Origin: UBA1479 sp038109305 | GTDB taxonomy: Bacteria > Pseudomonadota > Alphaproteobacteria > Rhodospirillales > Casp-alpha2 | Length of the DNA stretch: 54,839 nt | Direction: 5' to 3' | Assembly (NCBI GenBank): GCA_038109305.1 | Contig: JAYNIR010000018.1 | Coordinates: 1-54,839, forward strand | Part shown: positions 16,512 through 24,867 of the stretch, one piece after another | Position numbering within the stretch: the stretch's first letter is position 1 | Layout: each line of letters starts with the position of its first letter | Made by a program: the position numbers and the translations under genes | Notes under the pieces: generated by a model | Databases searched by the model: none | What the model saw: only the letters and a program-made list of their open reading frames with translations | Told to the model about the DNA's origin: nothing

Positions 16512-16583
16512 AGGCCGGGTCCGGGCGGCCTCCCGGCGGCCATTTTGACGATCCGTTAACCTTTTCGCCCGTACAGTCCGGGC

Positions 16584-16844
16584 ATGGACAGCGTCAAATC
16601 ACCTGGTACCGCCGGACCCACGGCAGCGAATTCGGCCCAAGCCCCGGCGCGGACCGTCAAACGGGCCGCCGTCAACTACGAGTCAGACTCCATCCGCGAA
16701 GTTCAGGCCCGCGCGCTGCACATCCAGCACGGCGAAACCGCCGTCGAACGGCGCGGCATGCGCCGCCTGGAAGACGCGCTGAAATCCGGGCAGGGTCTTC
16801 GCCAGGATGTGCCGCGCGGTTTTTACCTGAACATCAACGTCTGA
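16584..16844 (+). CDS. Conserved-looking small hypothetical protein
   Basis: An 86-residue protein that I do not recognise. The first 30 residues are Ala/Pro/Ser/Thr-rich and probably disordered. The rest is charged and helical (REVQARALHIQHGETAVERRG), ending with a beta-like FYLNINV. There are no cysteines, membrane spans or signal. Codon use matches its neighbours (GC-rich third positions), which supports coding. It ends 27 bases before the DUF2141 gene and may be co-transcribed. Confidence 0.65.
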   Translation: MDSVKSPGTAGPTAANSAQAPARTVKRAAVNYESDSIREVQARALHIQHGETAVERRGMRRLEDALKSGQGLRQDVPRGFYLNINV

Positions 16845-16870
16845 ACCCGCTGACCGGCGGCACGGGCGTC

Positions 16871-17326
16871 ATGGGCAGTCCGCATCCCTTCGTATCGATT
16901 TTGATCAGGCGGCTTGTCGCCGGGGCCTTGTGCCTGGCGTTTTCGGCGGCCGCCGTGCATGCGGCCGACCTGACCGTGACGATCATCGGCCTTGAAAACA
17001 ACGACGGCGACGTGCACGTCGCCGTCTACGACAAGCCGGAAACATTCCCCAAAGGCGGTGTGATGCTGAGCGAAGGCATCATCAAACCCGAAAACCGCAA
17101 GGCACAGTGGCAGTTCAAAAATTTGCCGCCCGGCCGCTACGCCGTTGCCACGTTCCATGACGCCAACGGCAACCACGAATTCGATCAGGGTCTGTTCGGC
17201 ATTCCGCTGGAACGGTTCGGGTTTTCCGCCGGCGCCCGGGCGTTTTTCAGCGCGCCCGACTTCAAGGACGCGGCCTTCGACCTGCCGGCCCAGGGGCTTC
17301 ACATCACCATTGACGTAAGCCCCTAA
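16871..17326 (+). CDS. Exported DUF2141 family protein
   Basis: A 151-residue protein. ATG 16871 starts a signal peptide (RRLVAGALCLAFSAAAVHAA, cleavage before DLTVTI), giving a periplasmic product. The mature part matches DUF2141: a single beta-sandwich-like domain with NNDGDVHVAVYD, LPPGRYAVATFHDANGN and the aspartate-rich turn NHEFDQG, then GFSAGARAFFSAPDF. The biochemical function of DUF2141 is not known. The frame is open for 158 codons upstream, but that stretch overlaps the Nudix gene and has no signal peptide, so it is not part of the gene. A 25-bp tandem duplication starts at its stop codon. Confidence 0.85.
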   Translation: MGSPHPFVSILIRRLVAGALCLAFSAAAVHAADLTVTIIGLENNDGDVHVAVYDKPETFPKGGVMLSEGIIKPENRKAQWQFKNLPPGRYAVATFHDANGNHEFDQGLFGIPLERFGFSAGARAFFSAPDFKDAAFDLPAQGLHITIDVSP

Positions 17327-17375
17327 GGGCCGACCAGATAGGCAGAACGGAGGGCCGAACAGACCGGCCGAACCG
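17326..17375 (+). repeat. Tandem 25-bp duplication starting at the DUF2141 stop codon
   Basis: The last base of the TAA stop begins a 25-base unit (17326-17350), followed directly by a second copy (17351-17375) with 20 of 25 identical bases. Both can be read as two smaller units of 12-13 bases starting GGCCGA or GGCAGA. The array lies in the convergent gap to the lipoprotein gene. Confidence 0.65.
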
Positions 17376-17413
17376 CCGCCACGGACGGTCCGGCCCGCCG
17401 GCAAGGGTTGAGC

Positions 17414-18211
17414 TTACTTGGTTTCGTTGCTTCCGCCGTCGGTCATCCCGTAGATACGGACGAGGTTCAAGGGGAAGCGTTCGATCCCCGTTTCGCCCTT
17501 GGGCGAACCGTCGACGACCATCGCCACCAGCGCCGGGTCGTTGTTCAACTGTCCGAATGCCTTAAGCTGTTTGCCCTGCCCGGCCTTTTTCGTGATGCCG
17601 GCAATCTGGACGCTGTCGACCGCCTGGGTCATCTCGGTCTGGCTGAGCGCCTTGCCATTGGGCGCGCAGTAATAGCCGAACAACTGGTTGTCGAAATTAT
17701 GCCGCTCCGGGTCCCACACGTCGTTGTTAAACTCGGAATGGAAAGCGACGCAGCTTTGCCCGGCAGCAAGCGTAAACGGCAAAACGTAGAACCGCACCGC
17801 CGCTTTGTGTTCGAACGCTTCGCCGAAGGCCGGTTTGGACCCGCGGGCGATGTTCCACATGCCGACCGTTTCCTTGGTGATCTTATCGAAATCCAGCACG
17901 CGGCGGTCGCCCTGCTGGGCGCCGAAGCCGTAATTCGACGCTTCGGCCATGATCACCTCTGCCTGGGCGCCGTTCGCGCCGCGGTAAAGGACGTATTCTT
18001 CATCCTGGTCGTTATCCAGGTAACGGGCCCGCACGGTCGCGTTGCCGGACAGGCCTTCGGCGCGGATGGAAAGCACGCCCGCGTCGTCGGCGACCGGCGC
18101 CACCGCGCCCGAGATGTTCCATTGTTCCTTTGGGTTCATGGTGCAGGCCGCGAGCGCAACGCCCGCCGCCGCGACGACAAAACCAAGTTTGTTCCGAGAT
18201 TTCTTATGCAT
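17414..18211 (-). CDS. Putative lipoprotein of unknown function
   Basis: A 265-residue protein. ATG 18211 has GGAG ten bases upstream and starts a lipoprotein signal with the lipobox LAAC (Cys23) after a basic n-region MHKKSRNK. The residue after the cysteine is Thr, so sorting to the outer membrane is likely. The mature part is mixed alpha/beta with two further cysteines (GQSCVAFHSEF, LFGYYCAPNG) that could form a disulfide. No known domain is recognised. The frame remains open for 36 codons upstream, but these look non-coding. The upstream gap (18212-18343) is AT-rich and probably holds the promoter. Confidence 0.8.
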   Translation of the reverse strand: MHKKSRNKLGFVVAAAGVALAACTMNPKEQWNISGAVAPVADDAGVLSIRAEGLSGNATVRARYLDNDQDEEYVLYRGANGAQAEVIMAEASNYGFGAQQGDRRVLDFDKITKETVGMWNIARGSKPAFGEAFEHKAAVRFYVLPFTLAAGQSCVAFHSEFNNDVWDPERHNFDNQLFGYYCAPNGKALSQTEMTQAVDSVQIAGITKKAGQGKQLKAFGQLNNDPALVAMVVDGSPKGETGIERFPLNLVRIYGMTDGGSNETK

Positions 18212-18343
18212 CGTGGTCACTCCGCTTTTCGTGAAAACGACCGAAAAGCACCCCCGTTTCGGTTTGTCTGCGCATAAAATGGAAGGGTCAGAGCCGGATT
18301 TCAATATTGCACAAACCATTTAGTGTAAAATTTTATACCGGCC

Positions 18344-18895
18344 TCAAAACCCCCGCCCGTGTTCCGTCAAAAACGCCTGTTCGTCCGCCGTCGACAGACG
18401 GCCCAGGTCCGCATTCCGGTGCGGAAAGCGGCCGAACCGGGCGACGATATCCCTGTGTTTTTGGGCGAATTCCAGGGTGCTCGGCCGGCCCAGCAACGCG
18501 AACAATTCGACCGACCGGTCCTGGACCGCCAAGTCTTCGGCGTGCTGATAAGGCATGTAAAGAAACATCCGTTCCGCCCAGTTCATCTGGGCGTCCAGGC
18601 CATGGGCGATGGCGGCCTCGGCCACGGCAAGCGCCTTGCCGTCCGCCGCAAACGCCCGGGCGTCGCCGCGGTATAGGTTGCGCGGCATCTGGTCCAAAAG
18701 GATGATCAGAGCAAGGGCGCCCCTAGCGGTTTCGGCCATGCCGTCCAGCTCCCCCGCCGCCGCCCGGCCCGCCGCGTCGGCGAAGCGGGCCTTAATCTCC
18801 CGGTCGAAATCCGGGTCCGGCTTGAACCAAACGGCGCGGTCCTCAACCGGGCCGTCGCTGAACCAGAACGTCAGTATGTCGTCCGTCAAATCCAT
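18344..18895 (-). CDS. DUF924 family protein
   Basis: A 183-residue cytoplasmic protein of the DUF924 family, which has a TPR-like helical fold and no established function. Diagnostic features are ILTFWFSDG at the start, VWFKPDPDFDREIKARFADA, ALALIILLDQMPRNLYRGDARAFAAD in the centre, MFLYMPYQHAEDLAVQDRSV and the C-terminal IVARFGRFPHRNADLGR. The ATG at 18895 is chosen because the family starts directly before this WF motif. An upstream in-frame ATG at 18916 (MSRKTVYI) is possible. It is divergent from ynbE, with 64 bases between them. Confidence 0.87.
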   Translation of the reverse strand: MDLTDDILTFWFSDGPVEDRAVWFKPDPDFDREIKARFADAAGRAAAGELDGMAETARGALALIILLDQMPRNLYRGDARAFAADGKALAVAEAAIAHGLDAQMNWAERMFLYMPYQHAEDLAVQDRSVELFALLGRPSTLEFAQKHRDIVARFGRFPHRNADLGRLSTADEQAFLTEHGRGF

Positions 18896-18959
18896 TATGT
18901 ATACCGTCTTTCGGGACATCCGCCTTGCCGCGCACCCGATCCCGCGATAGCGTACCCGG

Positions 18960-19199
18960 ATGAGCATCAGACGCAACCGGCGATCGGAAATCAGGGCAAA
19001 TCGGGGACTGACCCCGTGGGCCCTGTCGGCGATGCTGCTTGGCGGGCTGCTGACCGGCGGGTGCGAACCGACGGTCAAGGTCGCCGCGCCCGAAAAACCG
19101 ATCACCATCAATTTGAACGTCAAGATCGAACACGAGGTGCGGGTGCGGCTTGAAAAAGACGTGGACGACCTTTTGAAAAAGAAAAGCGATTTGTTCTAG
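18960..19199 (+). CDS. ynbE: YnbE-like lipoprotein
   Basis: A 79-residue lipoprotein with lipobox LTGGC (Cys35) followed by EPTVKVAAPEKPITINLNVK, the signature of YnbE. In Escherichia coli, YnbE is an outer-membrane lipoprotein that pairs with the AsmA-like protein YdbH to form an intermembrane bridge for phospholipid transport, and YdbL modulates it. Here ydbL follows after 11 bases, but ydbH, normally directly upstream, is replaced by the divergent DUF924 gene. The n-region is longer and more basic than usual, so an internal start cannot be excluded. Confidence 0.85.
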   Translation: MSIRRNRRSEIRANRGLTPWALSAMLLGGLLTGGCEPTVKVAAPEKPITINLNVKIEHEVRVRLEKDVDDLLKKKSDLF

Positions 19200-19210
19200 G
19201 GTTTGACGGC

Positions 19211-19525
19211 ATGGAACGGATGAAAACATTGATCGGCGCGGGCGTCCTGGCCCTGGTTCTCATGACCGGGGCCGCCTGGGCGTTGGACCTTGACGGCGCC
19301 AAGGCGCAGGGACTGGTCGGCGAAAAACCGGACGGATACGTCGGCGCCGTCGCCGGCGGCCGCGCCGACGTGCAGGCGCTGGTCAACGACATCAACACGC
19401 GCCGCCGTGCGCAGTATCAGGTATTGGCGCAAAAGAACGGCACGTCGGTGACCGCCGTGCAGCAGATCGTCGGACAAAAACTGATTTCCCGCGCCGGCCC
19501 CGGCGGCCAGTGGGTCCGGAAATAA
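19211..19525 (+). CDS. ydbL: YdbL family protein (DUF1318)
   Basis: A 104-residue exported protein with a clear signal peptide (TLIGAGVLALVLMTGAAWA), followed by the DUF1318 domain: KAQGLVGEKPDGYVGAV, then VNDINTRRRAQYQVLAQKNG and QIVGQKLISRAGPGGQW, all characteristic. In E. coli the periplasmic YdbL assists or regulates YdbH-YnbE complex formation. It lies 11 bases downstream of ynbE and five bases before the next small gene, so all belong to one transcript with the amidase genes. Confidence 0.9.
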   Translation: MERMKTLIGAGVLALVLMTGAAWALDLDGAKAQGLVGEKPDGYVGAVAGGRADVQALVNDINTRRRAQYQVLAQKNGTSVTAVQQIVGQKLISRAGPGGQWVRK

Positions 19526-19529
19526 CCCC

Positions 19530-19736
19530 GTGCCCGGCAGCCCCGACGACATCGACGCGATCCTGATCTGGCTCGACCGGTACCAGGGCCCCCGGCCCGA
19601 CGGCGTCGACCTGGCCGACCCCGCCGCAGCCGCGGCGGGCGCTGCCCAGGCGGCCCGCGATCACACCAAAGACCTGACCTTCGACGCCGATCCCGCCGGG
19701 TTCACCCGGCTGCTTGAAAGCTATGCCCGGAAATAG
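19530..19736 (+). CDS. Small AtzG-like protein preceding an amidase
   Basis: A 68-residue acidic helical protein starting with GTG at 19530. It resembles, in length, position and layout, AtzG/DUF4089-type proteins, which form a GatCA-like complex with the amidase encoded next to them. The pattern is a short helix (DDIDAILIWLDRY), a loop, a second helix rich in Ala (AAAAGAAQAARDHT), and a terminal DADPAGFTRLL where AtzG proteins have a conserved proline motif. Sequence similarity is weak by eye, so the identification relies mainly on the amidase starting 16 bases later. Confidence 0.5.
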   Translation: MPGSPDDIDAILIWLDRYQGPRPDGVDLADPAAAAAGAAQAARDHTKDLTFDADPAGFTRLLESYARK

Positions 19737-19751
19737 CCGGGCATCCCGATC

Positions 19752-21173
19752 ATGACCGCAACGCAAATTCACGAGATGACGCTTTCCGATGTGGCCGACG
19801 CCATCCGGGCGGGCGACCTGTCGGCCATGGAAGCAACCGAGGCGTGCCTCAAACGGTTCGCCGATTTCGGCGAACGGCTGCATGCCGTCGCCGGGATCGA
19901 TCCCGAAGACGCCCGCGCCCAGGCCGCCCGCGCCGAAGAGGCATTGGCGAAAGGTGCGGCGACGGGCCCGCTGCACGGCGTGCCGCTGGCGCACAAGGAC
20001 ATGTATTACCGCGCCGGGCGGGTATCGGCCTGCGGCTCGATCATCCGGAAGGACTTCGTCCCGGACCATACCTCGACGGCGCTGTCGCGATTGGACGCGG
20101 CGGGGGCGCTGGATATCGCGCGGCTCAACATGGTCGAATTCGCGCTTGGCGTGACCGGCCACAACGACGTCGTCGGCACGCCGAAAAACCCGTGGAACAC
20201 GGCGCACATGACCGGCGGGTCGTCGTCCGGGTCCGGCGCGTCCGTCGCCGCCCGGTTATGCTTCGGCGCGCTCGGGTCCGACACCGGTGGATCGATCCGC
20301 CTGCCCGCCGCGTGTTGCGGGCTGGTCGGGATGAAGCCGACCTACGGCCGGGTCAGCCGGTATGGCGCCATGGGGCTTTCTTATTCGCTCGACACGGTCG
20401 GGCCGCTGACCCGGACGGTGCGCGACAATGCGCTGATGCTCCGCGCCATCGCGGGCCACGACCCGAACGACCCGACCACCGCTGGCCATCCGCCAGACGA
20501 TTATCTGGACGGCATCGACGGCGGCGCCCGTGGTGTCCGCGTCGGTATGCCGGAAAACTTTTTTTACGAGCCCTGCACGCCCGAAGTGACGGACCTGGTC
20601 CGTGCGAGCCTGAAGAAACTTGAAGACTTGGGTTGCGAGATCGTGCCCGTGCGCGTGCCCGACGCAGTCGCCGCCATGAACCGGTTCAACAACCTGATCA
20701 CGGCGACCGAGGGCGCAGCGCTGCACGCCCGCTGGCTTGCCGAACGCGGCCAGGATTACGGGCCGCAGACCCGGGCCCGCATGTCGACGGGGCTGTTCAC
20801 GCCGGCGAGCCTCTATGTGCGGCTAAAGGCGGCGCGGAGAGAAATGCTGCGGGATTTCATGGACAGCGTGTTCATCAAGGTCGACGTTCTGCACACGCCC
20901 TTGATGACCATGCCGGTGCCGACGCTGGCCGCCAGCAACCGGTCGGCGGAGCCGGGCTTCGCCAATTATCTGATGCAGATCGGGCACAACTGCCGGCCCG
21001 GGAACTTTCTGGGATTGCCGGGGCTGAACGTACCGTGCGGGTTTACGGCGGACGGCCTGCCGTGTTCGTTCCAATTGATGGGCCGGCCGTATGACGAGGC
21101 GCTGCTTTACCGAATCGGTCAGGCGTATCAGGACGCGACGGACTGGCACACCCGCGCGCCGGATCTGGGTTAG
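19752..21173 (+). CDS. Amidase signature family enzyme
   Basis: A 473-residue amidohydrolase with the complete amidase signature. The catalytic Ser-cisSer-Lys triad is seen as Lys82 (PLAHKDMYYRAG), the cis-serine in TGGSSSGSGA (Ser157) and the nucleophile Ser181 in GSDTGGSIRLP. The family includes GatA, AtzE, indoleacetamide hydrolases and others. The absence of neighbouring gatC/gatB argues against GatA, and the small upstream AtzG-like gene argues for the AtzE/biuret-type group. The exact substrate is open. It overlaps the convergent HAD gene by four bases at the stop codons. Confidence 0.88.
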   Translation: MTATQIHEMTLSDVADAIRAGDLSAMEATEACLKRFADFGERLHAVAGIDPEDARAQAARAEEALAKGAATGPLHGVPLAHKDMYYRAGRVSACGSIIRKDFVPDHTSTALSRLDAAGALDIARLNMVEFALGVTGHNDVVGTPKNPWNTAHMTGGSSSGSGASVAARLCFGALGSDTGGSIRLPAACCGLVGMKPTYGRVSRYGAMGLSYSLDTVGPLTRTVRDNALMLRAIAGHDPNDPTTAGHPPDDYLDGIDGGARGVRVGMPENFFYEPCTPEVTDLVRASLKKLEDLGCEIVPVRVPDAVAAMNRFNNLITATEGAALHARWLAERGQDYGPQTRARMSTGLFTPASLYVRLKAARREMLRDFMDSVFIKVDVLHTPLMTMPVPTLAASNRSAEPGFANYLMQIGHNCRPGNFLGLPGLNVPCGFTADGLPCSFQLMGRPYDEALLYRIGQAYQDATDWHTRAPDLG

Positions 21174-21790
21174 TCCAGAAAATCCAACAGCGGTTCGATG
21201 GTCCTGGAATCCATCACCACCGGCGCGCCGCCGTCGCCCGGCTGCATCCCCGCCTGATTGTGCCAGAACACATCCATGCCCGCGCGTTGCGCGCCGGCGA
21301 TGTCGAAGGGCGATTCGGCGACATATAAAGTGCGTTCGGGCATGGCGCCGAGACCTTGAAGCCCCGCCGCGTAAGCCGCCGGGTTGGGTTTGTACCAGCC
21401 GGAATTTTCGGCGATGGTGACGCTGTCGAAATCGACGCCGACGGCGGCCACCGCCGCTTCGCCCAGCACCACCGAACAGTTGGTGACGATGCCGACCCGC
21501 ACCCGGCCCTTCAACGCATCCAGCGTTTCCTTGACCCCCGGCCACGGGCGGAGCCCGCCGTATCCGGAAAACAATGCCTCGACGGCGGATGCGGGAATGT
21601 CCGTCATCGCCGCCGCCTCGGCAACCAGGTCTTCATAGGAAAGGTAGGGGCCCGGCTGCGCGAAGGTGACTTGCAGATACGCCATGCGCCAGCGGCGGCC
21701 CGCCTCGACCCCGCCGGCGGCGGCGTCCCACAGCGACCAGGAATTCAACAGCCCGGTCAGAAGATCGCACAGCACCGCGTCGTACTTCAT
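21170..21790 (-). CDS. HAD-superfamily hydrolase, haloacid dehalogenase-like
   Basis: A 206-residue HAD hydrolase of subfamily IA. The nucleophile Asp is in VLCDLLTGLL (Asp9). The second aspartate of the common DxD is absent, as in haloacid dehalogenase-type members with the D-x-x-x-G-L/T-L pattern. Motif II is IVTNCS and motif III/IV lies in WYKPNPAAYAAGLQGLG (Lys) and LYVAESPFDIAGAQRAG. The C-terminal IEPLLDFLD is also usual. It may act on a small phosphorylated or halogenated acid, but the substrate is unknown. It lies upstream of ftsY on the plus map and is transcribed away from it with the same orientation, 13 bases after the ftsY stop. Confidence 0.85.
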   Translation of the reverse strand: MKYDAVLCDLLTGLLNSWSLWDAAAGGVEAGRRWRMAYLQVTFAQPGPYLSYEDLVAEAAAMTDIPASAVEALFSGYGGLRPWPGVKETLDALKGRVRVGIVTNCSVVLGEAAVAAVGVDFDSVTIAENSGWYKPNPAAYAAGLQGLGAMPERTLYVAESPFDIAGAQRAGMDVFWHNQAGMQPGDGGAPVVMDSRTIEPLLDFLD

Positions 21791-21803
21791 TGTTCGAGCC
21801 CCT

Positions 21804-22739
21804 TTAATCCGGAAGACCCATGAGCGAACGGGCGAAGGATTTGGCCGCGAAGGGCTTCAAGTCATCAATGCCTTCGCCGACGCCGACGGCGTGGACCGGC
21901 AGGCCGAATTTTTGGGCGAGCGCCACCACCACGCCGCCCTTGGCCGAACCGTCGAGCTTGGTCAGCACCAACCCCGTCACGTCGACCATTTCCTTGAACA
22001 CTTGAACCTGATTGTGCGCGTTCTGGCCGATGGTCGCGTCCATCACCAACAGGCACGCGTGCGGCGCGGTGTAGTCCTGCTTTTTGATGACGCGGATGAC
22101 TTTCTCCAGTTCCGCCATCAGGTCTTTTTTATTCTGTAGCCGCCCGGCGGTGTCGATCAGCAGCACGTCGTGGCCGCCTGACTTGGCGGCAGCGACGGCG
22201 TCAAACGCCAGGCTCGCGGCATCGGATCCTTGGGATTTTGCGACGACGGGGCACCCGGCACGTTCGCCCCAGACCTGCAACTGTTCGATGGCGGCGGCGC
22301 GGAAGGTATCGCCCGCCGCCAGGATCACCGACTTGCCGTCGGCTTTCAGTTGGCTCGCCAACTTGCCGATCGTCGTCGTCTTGCCCGACCCGTTGACGCC
22401 GCAGACCAGGACGATGAACGGACGCCGCGCCGGATCGATTGCCAGTGGTTTGGCGACGGGTTCGAGCAGCCCGGCGATTTCATCCGCGAGTGCGCCCCGC
22501 ACTTCCGCGTCGGTGACCTCTTTGTCAAACCGGTTCGCCGCTAGCGCCGCCGTCAGCTTCGCCGCCGTGGCGACGCCCAGGTCGCCCTGGATGAGAATTT
22601 CTTCGAGGTCATCCAGTGCCGCCTGATCCAGTTTGCGTTTGGTGAAGACGCTCGAGATCGATCCGCCGATCTTGTCCGCCGACTTGGAAAGCCCGGATTT
22701 AAGGCGCGAAAGCCAGCCGCCTGTGGGCTGATCCGCCAT
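21804..22739 (-). CDS. ftsY: Signal recognition particle receptor FtsY
   Basis: A 311-residue SRP-family GTPase that docks the ribosome-SRP complex at the inner membrane. It consists of the NG domain only: the N-domain helical bundle begins near residue 8, G1 is GVNGSGKT (114-121), G3 is DTAGRLQNKKDLM and G4 is TKLDGSAKGG, followed by GLPVHAVGVGEGIDDL. The long acidic A domain found in enterobacteria is absent, as in most alphaproteobacteria. It overlaps the mtaB stop by one base, so dapF-mtaB-ftsY is probably one operon. Confidence 0.96.
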   Translation of the reverse strand: MADQPTGGWLSRLKSGLSKSADKIGGSISSVFTKRKLDQAALDDLEEILIQGDLGVATAAKLTAALAANRFDKEVTDAEVRGALADEIAGLLEPVAKPLAIDPARRPFIVLVCGVNGSGKTTTIGKLASQLKADGKSVILAAGDTFRAAAIEQLQVWGERAGCPVVAKSQGSDAASLAFDAVAAAKSGGHDVLLIDTAGRLQNKKDLMAELEKVIRVIKKQDYTAPHACLLVMDATIGQNAHNQVQVFKEMVDVTGLVLTKLDGSAKGGVVVALAQKFGLPVHAVGVGEGIDDLKPFAAKSFARSLMGLPD

Positions 22740-23974
22740 CAGACAGCAACCCCGGCAAGCCGCCCGTCCGCGTGGCCGGTGACTTTTGCCCGGACAATCG
22801 CGCCCTCGGCATGGTCGCCATCGACCCGCATGGGCGCGTAATGCGGCGTGAAGCCCGCGCCCGCTTTTTCGATCAGGACCGTGGTGTTCGCCCCGATCAT
22901 GGCATCGAAATGCCGCGCCAGCCCGGCCGCCCCCGCATCGCGCAGTTGGCCGGCGCGGGCTTTCCGCACACCCGCCGGGACCTGCGGCATTTTCGCCGCC
23001 GGGGTGCCGGGCCGCCCCGAATAAGGAAAGACATGCAGATGGGTGAGATCCATATCAACGACGGCGGCCAGCGTGTTTTCGAACATGGCGTCCGTTTCCG
23101 TCGGGAAGCCCGCGATCAGATCGGCGCCGAGCGCGACATCCGGCCGGGCCGCCCGCGCGCGTTCCGCGACCTCGATCGCCTGGGCGCGGGAGTGGCGGCG
23201 CTTCATCCGTTTCAACACCATGTCGTCCATGGCTTGTAATGACAGATGCAGGTGCGGCATCAGGCGGTCTTCGTCGGCGAAGGCGCGGAAAAGTTCGTCG
23301 TCCATGGCCGCCGGGTCGAGCGACGACAGGCGGAGGCGCCGTAGGTCCGGCACGGCCTTCAACAACCGTCGGACAAGATGCCCGAGCGTCGGCGCGCCCG
23401 GCAGGTCGGCGCCGTAAGAACAGATGTCGACGCCCGTCAGCACCACTTCGCGGTAGCCTTGCGAGACCAGCTTCCGCACCTGATCGGCGATGGCGCCCAT
23501 GGCGAGCGAGCGGTTGTTGCCGCGCGCGAACGGAATGATGCAGAACGTGCAGCGATGATCGCACCCTTGCTGCACCTGGACAAACGCGCGGGCGCGGCCA
23601 TCGAACCCGTCGATCAGATGCGCCGCCGTTTCGCGGACGGTCATGATGTCGGCGACCTGCACCGCGGGCCCGGTCAACGCCCAGACGGCGGCATCCAGTT
23701 TTTCTTCGTTGCCCAATACCCGGTCGACCTCGGGCATGGCGGCGTATTTCGCTGGGTCCAACTGCGCGGCGCAGCCGGTGACGATCACCTTGGCCCCCGG
23801 CCGGTCGCGGCGCGCCCGGCGGATCGCCTGGCGGGCCTGCCGTTCGGCCTCGGCCGTGACGGCACAGGTGTTGACGATGACGGCATTATCAAGCCCGGCC
23901 CGCGCGGCGTTGGCGCGCATGACTTCGGATTCAAACGCGTTCAGGCGGCAGCCGAGCGTAATGACCTCCGCCAC
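22739..23974 (-). CDS. mtaB: tRNA t(6)A37 methylthiotransferase MtaB
   Basis: A 411-residue radical SAM methylthiotransferase that turns t6A at position 37 of tRNAs into ms2t6A. The N-terminal UPF0004 domain has the three cluster cysteines Cys9 (TLGCRLN), Cys37 (NTCAVT) and Cys68 (TGCAA). The radical SAM CxxxCxxC is Cys138, Cys142 and Cys145 (GCDHRCTFC). The C-terminal TRAM domain is shortened but present after VLIEKAGAGFTPHY. TLGCRLN is the MtaB rather than MiaB or RimO signature. Its stop overlaps the ftsY start and it begins four bases downstream of dapF. Confidence 0.95.
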   Translation of the reverse strand: MAEVITLGCRLNAFESEVMRANAARAGLDNAVIVNTCAVTAEAERQARQAIRRARRDRPGAKVIVTGCAAQLDPAKYAAMPEVDRVLGNEEKLDAAVWALTGPAVQVADIMTVRETAAHLIDGFDGRARAFVQVQQGCDHRCTFCIIPFARGNNRSLAMGAIADQVRKLVSQGYREVVLTGVDICSYGADLPGAPTLGHLVRRLLKAVPDLRRLRLSSLDPAAMDDELFRAFADEDRLMPHLHLSLQAMDDMVLKRMKRRHSRAQAIEVAERARAARPDVALGADLIAGFPTETDAMFENTLAAVVDMDLTHLHVFPYSGRPGTPAAKMPQVPAGVRKARAGQLRDAGAAGLARHFDAMIGANTTVLIEKAGAGFTPHYAPMRVDGDHAEGAIVRAKVTGHADGRLAGVAV

Positions 23975-23978
23975 GGCG

Positions 23979-24830
23979 CTATCCTCTGCCCTTGCCGTTC
24001 AACAGCGCCGGATCGATGGTGCCGGAAAAGCTGGTGGCGACCGGGCCGGTCATCAGCACGTGGTTGTCGGGCAGCCATTCGATGGTCAGCGGCCCGCCGT
24101 CGACGATCACGTCGGCCTTGCGGCCGCCGATCAGGCCGCGGCGCACGGCGGCGACCAGCGTCGCGCAGGCGCCGGACCCGCAGGCCTGGGTCACGCCGGC
24201 GCCGCGTTCCCAGACGCGCATGCGGATCGACCCGTCGGCGCGGACGGACGCCGCTTCGACGTTGGTGAACTGGGGGAACATCTTGTGTTTTTCGATCATC
24301 GGGCCGAACACCTCGATCTGCACCTTTTCGGCGTCGTCGACGAAGAACACCGCGTGCGGATTGCCCATGCCGACACAGACCGCGTCGGCAAGCGGACCCG
24401 CGGAAATCTCCACGTGGAGCGTATCCACCGCTTCGGCCAAGGGGATTTCCCGCCAATCCAGCATGGCCGGGCCCATGTCGACGGCAAACAGGCCGCCCGG
24501 CCGTGTTTCGGCGTCCAGCAGCCCGGCGCCGGTTTCGATGATCAGATGGTCCTTGCCAGTTTCGGCCATCACCATGGCGGCGACGCACCGCGTGCCGTTG
24601 CCGCAGGCCAACGATTCACCACCATCGGCATTGAGGAACTTGGCGCGAAAATCGGCAATATCGTTTTTCGGTGCTTCCAGCAGCACAACCTGGTCGCAGC
24701 CGATGCCCCGGCGCCGGTCGGCGATGGCGGCGGCCTGATCAGCCGTCAGGCGGATCGGGCGCGCGCGGCCGTCCAGCACGACGAAGTCGTTGCCAAGCCC
24801 GTGCATCTTGATGAAATCGAGCGGTTGCAT
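23979..24830 (-). CDS. dapF: Diaminopimelate epimerase
   Basis: A 283-residue cofactor-independent racemase converting LL- to meso-diaminopimelate for lysine and peptidoglycan synthesis. The two catalytic cysteines are in ESLACGNGTRC (Cys76) and TQACGSGAC (Cys217), each in the standard context. The N-terminal KMHGLGNDFVVLD and central GNPHAVFFVDD are also typical. ATG 24830 is chosen because the family starts five to ten residues before KMHGLGND. The frame stays open for 45 codons upstream over the neighbouring gene. It heads the dapF-mtaB-ftsY operon. Confidence 0.96.
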   Translation of the reverse strand: MQPLDFIKMHGLGNDFVVLDGRARPIRLTADQAAAIADRRRGIGCDQVVLLEAPKNDIADFRAKFLNADGGESLACGNGTRCVAAMVMAETGKDHLIIETGAGLLDAETRPGGLFAVDMGPAMLDWREIPLAEAVDTLHVEISAGPLADAVCVGMGNPHAVFFVDDAEKVQIEVFGPMIEKHKMFPQFTNVEAASVRADGSIRMRVWERGAGVTQACGSGACATLVAAVRRGLIGGRKADVIVDGGPLTIEWLPDNHVLMTGPVATSFSGTIDPALLNGKGRG

Positions 24831-24867
24831 GGCACGGTAAATAGGCCCAGACGGCCCGGAAGTCCAC

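Noticed and set aside
16397..16870. An N-terminal extension of the DUF2141 gene back into the Nudix gene
   Set aside because: The signal peptide begins at 16871, and the upstream part overlaps two other genes with a composition unlike a real protein.
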